From Euryarchaeota archaeon UBA561 (GTDB lineage Archaea > Thermoplasmatota > Poseidoniia > Poseidoniales > Poseidoniaceae), in NCBI GenBank assembly GCA_002502295.1, contig DANX01000105.1:1-5939 (forward strand): 5,939 bases of DNA, in the 5' to 3' direction. Below are positions 1 to 5,428 of the stretch, one piece after another. The notes beneath the pieces were generated by a model, which was given only the letters and a program-made list of their open reading frames with translations, made no database searches and was not told where the DNA came from. Made by a program: the position numbers and the translations under genes. Position 1 is the stretch's first letter, and every line of letters starts with the position of its first letter.

Positions 1-464
1 ACATGATGGGGAACCTCGAATTGGAACGGCTCACACTTGCAGGTATGGCGCTTGGAATTGGTCGCCGAGCCCTCGACGAAATGAACCGCTATGCTACCGA
101 CCGAACAGCGTTTGGTTCTCCCATTCGAGATTTTGGTCAAATCCAACGGTACGTTGGCGAGAGTTGGGCAAAGTATCGGGCCATGCGAGCCTACATTTAC
201 GACACAGCCAACAACCTCACGATGGGAACGGCTGGTCAAAGGCTTGACTCCGATGGAGTGAAACTCTTCGCCACCACCGCGGCCAAAGAAATTGCAGATG
301 CCGCCATGCAAGTGATGGGTGGTTATGGATACGTTGGAGAATACCACGTTGAGCGCCTGTGGCGGGACGCTAAACTCTTGGAGATTGGTGGTGGTACGCT
401 CGAATCTCACCAGAAAAACATCACGCGAGATTTGTTCAAAGACGTCGATGCCGTCAATCGATGA
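1..464 (+). CDS. Acyl-CoA dehydrogenase, C-terminal part (isovaleryl-CoA dehydrogenase-like), 5' truncated
   Basis: This is the last roughly 150 residues of a cytosolic FAD enzyme that alpha,beta-dehydrogenates an acyl-CoA and passes electrons to an electron transfer flavoprotein. The family is usually about 380-390 residues, so the flavin and N-terminal domains lie off the left edge. The ATG at base 3 is an internal Met, not the start. Visible family landmarks are DRTAFG (FAD contact, about residues 33-38 counting from that Met), FGQIQ (44-48), GGYGY (106-110) and RDAKLLEIGGGT (121-132). At the position of the catalytic Glu of medium-chain enzymes (YEGT) there is Gly130, while ELERL near the left edge supplies Glu8. 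Isovaleryl-CoA and long-chain enzymes keep their catalytic base at that site, which supports the isovaleryl-like subclass and a role in leucine or branched-acyl catabolism. The substrate is inferred. The stop lies inside the opposing gene's 3' end. Confidence 0.93.
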   Translation, partial: MMGNLELERLTLAGMALGIGRRALDEMNRYATDRTAFGSPIRDFGQIQRYVGESWAKYRAMRAYIYDTANNLTMGTAGQRLDSDGVKLFATTAAKEIADAAMQVMGGYGYVGEYHVERLWRDAKLLEIGGGTLESHQKNITRDLFKDVDAVNR

Positions 465-1386
465 TGTCAATTTCTTCGTTGGGTGACAGGACGTCCCGGG
501 TGGTTCGCCATGCGTTGGCCACCAAGGTCGAGGAGACCAACACCGCTACGGCGATGGCAGTACCCCATGTCCATACGCTTGACATCGTAGAAATTGTGTT
601 GTCCGAGAGCAACAAAGCCATCACGGTGGTGATGCCAACGGCGAGCCCTGTTTGGACGAGCATGGGTTTGGAAACCCGTAGGAAAGGAGCTGTTTTTCCG
701 ATTTGGTGCAAGACAAACATGACCCAGGACCCCGCACCAACGCCCCAAAGGGGGATTTCAGCAGGATAACTTGAGAACAACACGATTCCATTTGAGGCGA
801 GGTACCTGTCCATGCCCGTAAGCAAGACAACCCAAACCAAGGATGCACCAAGCAAACTCAAGGCCGACGTCATCCCTTTCGAAGTGCCCACGGGTGTTCG
901 GGTTGAGTCGGTTTCGAGGGTTGAATCATCAGCATTGCGGCTGGCTTTCTCTTCAATGGCCAGCGCACGGTAGGTTTGTTCAAGTTTGTCGACACGGTTC
1001 GAGAGCGCGTGCATGTGGTCCACCAGCTCCACCAGTATGTTGTGTTCTTCGGCCATCAAGGCCATCCGTTCTTCCTCAAATTCAGGCAGAGTGATCATCG
1101 CTGGAGCCAATTCAATGTGCCCGTCGTCTTTGAGCTCTGCCCGCGTGTCTTCGATTTTCTTGGTGAGCTGTTCGTCCTTCTTTTCACGGCGTGCCTCTTT
1201 GGCGTCCGAGACGGCCTTGCTCGTTTTAGCTGCGGCCTCTTTGCTGGCGTCCGCCACTTTACCCATGGCTTCTTTTGTGGCTTGCGTTGCCTGTTTAGAG
1301 AGTTCAGCAATCCGACTACCTGTTGAACCTAAGCGTTCAGCAATGGACTTTGGTGGGGTCCGGGGTGAAAGTGGGTCTCCGGCCAT
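454..1386 (-). CDS. Hypothetical four-TM membrane protein with Ala/Lys-rich helical and coiled-coil N-terminus
   Basis: I do not recognise a characterised family. The 310-residue protein has a Pro/Ser-containing start (1-15), then an Ala/Lys/Glu/Thr-rich stretch (about 25-75) that looks like a long amphipathic helix similar in composition to LEA-type repeats. Charged sequence follows to about 90, then a probable coiled coil (about 102-146, with Leu/Met/Ile spacing and dense Glu). A polar Thr/Ser/Asp linker (150-170) leads to four hydrophobic segments near 172-190, 211-228, 242-260 and 272-291, and an acidic tail ends in EEIDIID. There is no cleavable signal peptide, so the helical half is probably cytoplasmic. 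The start at 1386 is the first available: an in-frame stop lies two codons upstream. The gene sits 41 bases behind the DNA glycosylase on the same strand and may share its transcript. Its last 11 bases overlap the acyl-CoA dehydrogenase gene tail-to-tail. Coding status is supported by coherent domain architecture, while the opposite-strand frames give no sensible protein. Confidence 0.82.
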   Translation of the reverse strand: MAGDPLSPRTPPKSIAERLGSTGSRIAELSKQATQATKEAMGKVADASKEAAAKTSKAVSDAKEARREKKDEQLTKKIEDTRAELKDDGHIELAPAMITLPEFEEERMALMAEEHNILVELVDHMHALSNRVDKLEQTYRALAIEEKASRNADDSTLETDSTRTPVGTSKGMTSALSLLGASLVWVVLLTGMDRYLASNGIVLFSSYPAEIPLWGVGAGSWVMFVLHQIGKTAPFLRVSKPMLVQTGLAVGITTVMALLLSDNTISTMSSVWTWGTAIAVAVLVSSTLVANAWRTTRDVLSPNEEIDIID

Positions 1387-1427
1387 GATTCAACTACGGT
1401 GGTGATGCATGTCAAACCTTCGTTGCA

Positions 1428-2039
1428 TCAATATTCTACTGGAACCGGGTCAAGTATACGCCAAAGATACCACGCAGCAGCTGTTCGATAGGGGCGCCAT
1501 CGCTCAGCAATTTGCCCGACCGCTTCTTTTGATTCGGCTTCTGGAACGAGACGCTGCGTCCCGCGAATCAATCCAATGTCGCCCAAACTGAACACATCGG
1601 GCCGAAGAAAGTGGAACATCAACAGCATTTCTGCTGTCCATGGACCGATGCCCCTGAATTTTACCAGGTGCTTCATGATGGCTTCGTCGGTCATTTCGGC
1701 CCATGGTTGATTTAGCAGGGTTTCGGATTGTTCAGCCAAGCCGTAAATGTAACTGGCTTTTGGCCGAGTGACTCCACAGGCCGCAATGCTGGGCTGGTCG
1801 GTCTCAAGGACAGCTTGGGGCGTGACGTCCCCAAGATGCGCAACCAGACGGCCCCAAATCGCATCAGCGGCCAAAACAGATATTTGTTGCCCAACAATTG
1901 ACCTCACAAGTGTTTGGAATAAATCCTCCCGACTGGTAATGCCCTGCGGCCCAAATTGTTCAACGACCGGGCCGAGAAGTTCATCCTTTGCGAGGTAGGC
2001 GTGGGCTTCATCCCACCATGCAGGTACTTTCCCGGCCAT
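1428..2039 (-). CDS. DNA-3-methyladenine glycosylase II (short AlkA/Mag-type, HhH-GPD superfamily)
   Basis: A monofunctional base-excision repair glycosylase that should remove alkylated purines such as 3-methyladenine, leaving an abasic site. At 203 residues it has the HhH-GPD core but no AlkA N-terminal domain (E. coli AlkA is 282), so it resembles the short yeast Mag-type proteins. Landmarks seen: IVGQQIS (48-54), the helix-hairpin-helix KFRGIGPWTAEM (about 127-138), catalytic Asp154 in VFSLGDIGL, and WRPYRTAAAWYLWR (181-194), the typical C-terminal signature. There is no Cys cluster for an iron-sulfur site, which argues against EndoIII/MutY types, and no Lys in the hairpin position used by bifunctional lyases. 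The start at 2039 leaves 50 bases to the divergent HD gene and no Shine-Dalgarno motif is seen. It is probably the first gene of a two-gene transcript with the downstream membrane protein. The exact lesion range is inferred. Confidence 0.93.
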   Translation of the reverse strand: MAGKVPAWWDEAHAYLAKDELLGPVVEQFGPQGITSREDLFQTLVRSIVGQQISVLAADAIWGRLVAHLGDVTPQAVLETDQPSIAACGVTRPKASYIYGLAEQSETLLNQPWAEMTDEAIMKHLVKFRGIGPWTAEMLLMFHFLRPDVFSLGDIGLIRGTQRLVPEAESKEAVGQIAERWRPYRTAAAWYLWRILDPVPVEY

Positions 2040-2058
2040 GGTGCTGATTCGGGAGGTG

Positions 2059-2071
2059 GGGTTTTGAACCC
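2059..2071. promoter_or_regulatory. Dyad with AT-rich core at the centre of the divergent glycosylase/HD promoter region
   Basis: The 50-base region between the divergent starts (2039 and 2090) contains one AT-rich patch, TTTTGAA at 2062-2068. It lies inside an inverted repeat, GGGTT (2059-2063) and AACCC (2067-2071) with a 3-base spacer. The centre (2065) is about 25 bases from both start codons, the distance expected for an archaeal TATA box serving leaderless transcripts in either direction. It could be a shared TATA element, an operator, or both. The match to a TATA consensus is weak and the assignment is inference. Confidence 0.3.
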
Positions 2072-2089
2072 GCGCTTCAAGCCATCACC

Positions 2090-2554
2090 ATGCGCGACGA
2101 CCTTCTCACCTACCTCGGGCTCAAGGATGTGCTCCGGCAGGGCTGGGTCAATGCAGGGGTTGAATCCCCTGAATCAGTAGCGGCTCACTCGTGGGGCATG
2201 GCCATTTTTGCACTGAAATTATGCCCTCCTGAACTCAACCTTCAACGCGTGCTCACACTGTGCCTTGTTCACGATCTTCCCGAAGTTGTTGTTGGGGATT
2301 TGACGCCGCACGATGATTGCTCCACCAAAGCCAAGGACGAACGCGCCGCCATGGGTCAACTGGCGCCTGAATGGGTGCCCTTGCTGGATGAATACGAATC
2401 CCAGTCAACACCAGAGGCCGTTTTTGTACGCTCCCTCGATAAATTGGACATGGCCCTCCAAGCTGAAATTTACATGGGTCGCAGCGAACTCGACCTCTCT
2501 CAATTCATTGAAAGTGCAAGAGCGGTGCTTGGAGATCATCCTCTGCTTGAGTGA
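2090..2554 (+). CDS. HD-domain phosphohydrolase, 5'-deoxynucleotidase-like (YfbR/HDDC2 type)
   Basis: A cytosolic metal-dependent HD phosphohydrolase of 154 residues, probably dephosphorylating deoxyribonucleoside 5'-monophosphates. The metal ligands are His33 (ESVAAHS), His61-Asp62 (LVHDLPEVVVGDLTP) and Asp117 (RSLDKLD). Glu65 and Asp70 match the catalytic Glu72 and Asp77 of E. coli YfbR. Trp19 matches YfbR Trp19, which contributes to deoxyribose selectivity, and the following ESVA-HS block is typical of archaeal and eukaryotic HDDC2-like members. It is shorter than YfbR (199), mainly between the HD motif and Asp117 and at the C-terminus, but no core residue is missing. The start is fixed: upstream in frame there is no ATG, GTG or TTG before the TGA at 2045-2047. 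A purine-rich GGGAGGTGGG sits 30 bases or more upstream, too far to act as a ribosome-binding site. Deoxynucleotidase specificity is inferred from residues, not proven. Confidence 0.9.
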   Translation: MRDDLLTYLGLKDVLRQGWVNAGVESPESVAAHSWGMAIFALKLCPPELNLQRVLTLCLVHDLPEVVVGDLTPHDDCSTKAKDERAAMGQLAPEWVPLLDEYESQSTPEAVFVRSLDKLDMALQAEIYMGRSELDLSQFIESARAVLGDHPLLE

Positions 2555-2569
2555 TGGTTTTCCATTCAC
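2551..2569. terminator. Possible bidirectional hairpin at the convergent HD/glycosyltransferase junction
   Basis: The stem GTGATGG (2551-2557) pairs with CCA (2562-2564) plus TCAC (2566-2569), with a single T bulge at 2565 and a TTTT loop. It gives seven base pairs and includes both stop codons (2552-2554 on +, 2566-2568 on -), which are complementary to each other. No U tract follows on either strand beyond the loop, and archaeal termination does not normally need a hairpin, so a terminator role is only a possibility. Confidence 0.25.
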
Positions 2570-4536
2570 TTTGAAGTTGAGGATGGCTCTTGTCCATGCG
2601 TCAGCCACACGGCCCAGTTTGTATCCAAGTGTTCGCTTCGTTCGTAAGCAGAGCACTCCGAAACGCTTCCACAAAGCAGGTCTGACCTATTGCTAGCCAG
2701 CGTCATGATCATTTCATCAAGAGTTACCTCGGCGTTTGTTTCGTAGATGGCACGTATGGCCATTGATTCAGGTAATTCTGCTCCGGCACCCATCTCTAAC
2801 CATAAAAAATCACCACTTTGATCTGCGTTGCCTGTGGTTGGAACTGTCGTGTTTTCCCAATGATTTGCTGATAAAAGTCGTGTTTCGTTCACTTCCCAAA
2901 GAAAGCCAACATAGCCGTTTGATTCGTACCTGGAAATGGGTTCAATTGGAGAACCAAACAGCAACGTCATGTTGGCATCAACATGGCCGCCAAATCGGTA
3001 CCCGCTTTGTTGCGTGAAAAGGTGAGTTGCCTCGAATTTTTCAATGCCTTGAAGGATGGCAAACTGCGGGTCTTCGTACCTGAAGGCAGGGGTTTGGGCG
3101 TGCAAGGCCATGGTTATGTCCAGTGTTGTGAGCAAAATGGCATCATCAGGAAGGTCCGTTCCGACCTCCACAAAAATCTCGGCCCAACTGGTTCGTTTGG
3201 TGTTTAACCTTTCAGAACTGGGCCCCATCTCGTCAATTCCTTCCCAGATGGGTTTCACTGAGGTTAACAACACCAGCACCAAAACAACGGTGGGTGCTTT
3301 GAGTTGTTGAAAACGACCACCAAATTCGTCTTTAACATATACGAAAACAGCCGGTACGCCAAGGCAAAGCCCTGCTAACCACGGCGTAGAATAGCGCTCC
3401 CACCCAAAGTCCAGGATGTAGCCGTGGAGCACGATGGCGGGAGCTATTGCGATCCAGAAGAACAGAAATGGGCTATTTCTGTGTTTCAATAAGAGAGCAG
3501 ACCCATACAATGCAAAGCACAGCACCAGCCCATGCCACTCGTCAATGAACCCAGTTAGAAACATTCGGAACGTGTAGTCTTCTTCTCCTGCGGATAGGGC
3601 AGAAACACTCGCCATGGTCCCGGTGATTTGGGACTGCAGCGGACCGAACACGGCGCCGCTCCAAAATAGATTTTTTAGCATAAAGAGGGCTAGGAATGGC
3701 AAGTATCCACAAAGAATCCACTTCGCCCTATCTTTCCTCTGTGTCGCAAAGAGCATGGATGCAATCCAAGGTCCCATGTAGAGATATGCATACTTTGTAA
3801 GGCCAGCAATTGCCGACAGGACCCCTACGATTACGAAGGTCCGATGTTCATTGTCCTCTGATGTGATAAGGATATGGAGCGTCGTGATGACCATTCCTGC
3901 AAGAACTGAATCCAACATCAACGTTCTGCCATACATGATGGTGACGGGAAAGGTGCAAAAAACGATAGCGGCGAGAAAACCAAATCGTTTGTCAGTTAAA
4001 TGTTCGGCGAAATGTTGGATTGACCAGGCAGCCGTGATGAGCAACATCGTTGGTACAGCAAACAGGGTTGTGTTCTTGCCGGTAACAAACAATTCAACGG
4101 CAGCAATACCGGAAACGATCTCTGGACGAAAGGAGTAATCCATACCCTGGTGAGTGGGTTGCCATGTCCATGCATCGAGGATGCGGTTGGAAATTTGTAG
4201 ATGGTAAGCTTGGTCGTAAAAGGCAGGGGAAAGATGGTATTGGGTTAAGGTCCCGAGTCCAAACACGACGGCTGGGACAACAACAAATCGTGCATCAAAA
4301 ACGCTTAATCTCGTTGACTTGAGTTGACGTATGGCCAAAATACACAACGAAAAGACGGCGGATAGAAGCACAAACGGAGGCATGTAGAACGATGCTCCAA
4401 GGGACATGATGGCACCGACCAGCATCAAGAAAGGCATCGCATAAAACGTCAATTGGTGGCCCAGACTTTCATCGAGACCCATGAAATCAATCCACGGCTG
4501 CCCTCTTTTTACGCCTTCTCTTACCCAGAGCCCCAT
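2566..4536 (-). CDS. Polytopic GT-C glycosyltransferase of the PMT/ArnT (GT39/GT83-like) type
   Basis: An integral membrane enzyme expected to transfer a sugar from a polyprenyl-phosphate donor to a protein, lipid or glycan on the outer face of the membrane. With the 4536 start it has 656 residues: roughly 12-13 hydrophobic segments from about 28 to 427, then a soluble C-terminal domain (about 436-656). GT-C landmarks are Asp108 in FYDQAYHLQ in an outer loop (likely catalytic base), YGRTLMLDS (about 202-210), GLTKYAYLY (245-253) and FGWERYSTPW (377-386). The C-terminal domain has sequons at Asn522, 550, 562 and 616 and a cysteine pair (622, 628), consistent with an extracytoplasmic location. 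The frame stays open to 4638, but that start would overlap the divergent nucleotidyltransferase by 65 bases or more. I chose the Met at 4536 as the longest that avoids this. The Met at 4482 is an alternative with a better-placed upstream AT box. Donor and acceptor cannot be read from sequence. Confidence 0.88.
   Translation of the reverse strand: MGLWVREGVKRGQPWIDFMGLDESLGHQLTFYAMPFLMLVGAIMSLGASFYMPPFVLLSAVFSLCILAIRQLKSTRLSVFDARFVVVPAVVFGLGTLTQYHLSPAFYDQAYHLQISNRILDAWTWQPTHQGMDYSFRPEIVSGIAAVELFVTGKNTTLFAVPTMLLITAAWSIQHFAEHLTDKRFGFLAAIVFCTFPVTIMYGRTLMLDSVLAGMVITTLHILITSEDNEHRTFVIVGVLSAIAGLTKYAYLYMGPWIASMLFATQRKDRAKWILCGYLPFLALFMLKNLFWSGAVFGPLQSQITGTMASVSALSAGEEDYTFRMFLTGFIDEWHGLVLCFALYGSALLLKHRNSPFLFFWIAIAPAIVLHGYILDFGWERYSTPWLAGLCLGVPAVFVYVKDEFGGRFQQLKAPTVVLVLVLLTSVKPIWEGIDEMGPSSERLNTKRTSWAEIFVEVGTDLPDDAILLTTLDITMALHAQTPAFRYEDPQFAILQGIEKFEATHLFTQQSGYRFGGHVDANMTLLFGSPIEPISRYESNGYVGFLWEVNETRLLSANHWENTTVPTTGNADQSGDFLWLEMGAGAELPESMAIRAIYETNAEVTLDEMIMTLASNRSDLLCGSVSECSAYERSEHLDTNWAVWLTHGQEPSSTSK
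4506..4511 (-). promoter_or_regulatory. TATA-like box for the glycosyltransferase if it starts at 4482
   Basis: On the minus strand this reads TAAAAA and lies 24-29 bases upstream of the Met codon at 4482, the spacing of an archaeal TATA box for a leaderless mRNA. If the true start is 4536 this sequence is coding and the call is wrong. No comparable AT-rich box lies 25-30 bases before 4536. Confidence 0.2.
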
Positions 4537-4539
4537 GTT

Positions 4540-4545
4540 CTTAAA
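4540..4545 (+). promoter_or_regulatory. TATA-like box for the nucleotidyltransferase-methyltransferase operon
   Basis: CTTAAA is 29-34 bases upstream of the ATG at 4574, fitting an archaeal TATA box with a leaderless or very short leader. It is the only AT-rich hexamer near that distance, and it supports 4574 over the upstream in-frame ATGs at 4481, 4535 and 4556. The evidence is positional only. Confidence 0.25.
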
Positions 4546-4573
4546 CTTGACAAGGATGGTCGGTCCGTTGCAC

Positions 4574-5428
4574 ATGCCAAGAGCACCGGTAGAAAACATT
4601 GGCGAGGCGATTGACGAGGTGCTCGACTGGGCGAGCATGTTTGATCATCACCTTGGCGTTTCGGATTTACTTCGTCATCTGCGTATCGAGTGTTCGGAAC
4701 AAGCGCTGCTCGAGGTCATCAAAGATTCCCCATGCCTTCGTATTGATGAAGGGATGGTGGTTTCAACCAAGCATACACGAAACCCGAACTTCGCCGAACA
4801 GCAACGAATGGCAAAAGAACATCTTCACGACACTGGGTTGGTGTTGGGAATTCTTGCCGCGTGTCCGTACGTAACTGGCCTCTCAATTACCGGCTCGGTT
4901 GCTGCAGGCATGAACCGAAAAGACGGCGATGTTGACGTGTTGATCATCACGAAGCCAGGGTGGGTCTGGAGGGTAAGGGCTCTGGCCATTTATCTCTCAC
5001 ATAAACATCCGAAAGGGGCCTTGCTGTGTCCGAACATGGTGATGTCCCAAGACACACTTGAGTTCACCCCGAGCCTCTACAGTGCACGGGAAATGATGCA
5101 GATGATTCCCGTCAAAGATACGGGTGGATTAGCACATCTCTACGAGGTGAACCATTGGGTTTGCGATGTTCTCCCAAATGCAAAGCCAAAGCCCCGGTTG
5201 CTTGTCCAAGACGAACGAGGTAACCCTTGGTGGTGGCGGGTCATGACGTTACCCCTCCTCGGCTCGCTCATCGAACGGTGGGAGTCATCGAGAAGGATAA
5301 AACAGCTAACGGTAGCCTCTGGCTCGAGTGAAGCGATTTACACAAAATCAGTGTGTAGGGGCCACGAACATGAACACAAGCAGAGGATTGAGGCCACTTA
5401 CGCACACGTACGTGAGGCGATGCCATGA
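4574..5428 (+). CDS. Nucleotidyltransferase-domain protein (Pol-beta superfamily) with winged-helix-like N-terminus
   Basis: From the 4574 start it has 284 residues. Residues about 16-67 look like a winged helix (DWASMFDHHLGVSDLLRHL, then a short helix and an RIDEGMVVS wing). The nucleotidyltransferase signature follows: ITGSVAAGMNRKDGDVDVLIIT, with Gly107-Ser108 and the metal-binding pair Asp119/Asp121. Further conserved-looking blocks are LCPNMVMS (151-158), LYSAREMMQMIP (168-179), NHWVCDVLPNA (193-203), and a C-terminal Trp-rich segment (about 219-238) that may touch the membrane. I recall bacterial proteins with the same order of blocks, annotated only as nucleotidyltransferase-domain proteins; their substrate is unknown. 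The open frame reaches back to 4481, but those starts run into the divergent glycosyltransferase, and a TATA-like box suits 4574. The gene overlaps the methyltransferase by 4 bases (ATGA), implying translational coupling. It could transfer NMP to a sugar, lipid, protein or RNA; nothing here decides which. Confidence 0.82.
   Translation: MPRAPVENIGEAIDEVLDWASMFDHHLGVSDLLRHLRIECSEQALLEVIKDSPCLRIDEGMVVSTKHTRNPNFAEQQRMAKEHLHDTGLVLGILAACPYVTGLSITGSVAAGMNRKDGDVDVLIITKPGWVWRVRALAIYLSHKHPKGALLCPNMVMSQDTLEFTPSLYSAREMMQMIPVKDTGGLAHLYEVNHWVCDVLPNAKPKPRLLVQDERGNPWWWRVMTLPLLGSLIERWESSRRIKQLTVASGSSEAIYTKSVCRGHEHEHKQRIEATYAHVREAMP

Noticed and set aside
986..1405. A 139-codon plus-strand open frame, with two other shorter plus frames nearby, opposite the membrane protein gene.
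   Set aside because: It is rich in Ser, Ala and Arg with no recognisable domain, as expected of an antisense shadow; the minus-strand frame has coherent architecture and close spacing to the glycosylase.
2051..2060. GGGAGGTGGG as a Shine-Dalgarno site for the HD gene.
   Set aside because: It ends 29 bases before the ATG and no alternative start codon exists in frame closer to it, so it cannot position a ribosome on this gene.
2056..2084. tRNA-like 3' end: a T-arm-like stem (GTGGG/CCCGC), seven bases, a discriminator G and CCA.
   Set aside because: The loop is eight bases and lacks the TTCRA consensus, and no complementary 5' acceptor strand (TTGAAGC) is found upstream. The dyad is better explained as part of the divergent promoter region.
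2313..2696. A 127-codon plus-strand frame overlapping the HD gene and the glycosyltransferase 3' end.
   Set aside because: It runs out of frame through two well-supported genes and its translation is low-complexity Pro/Trp/Ser sequence without motifs.
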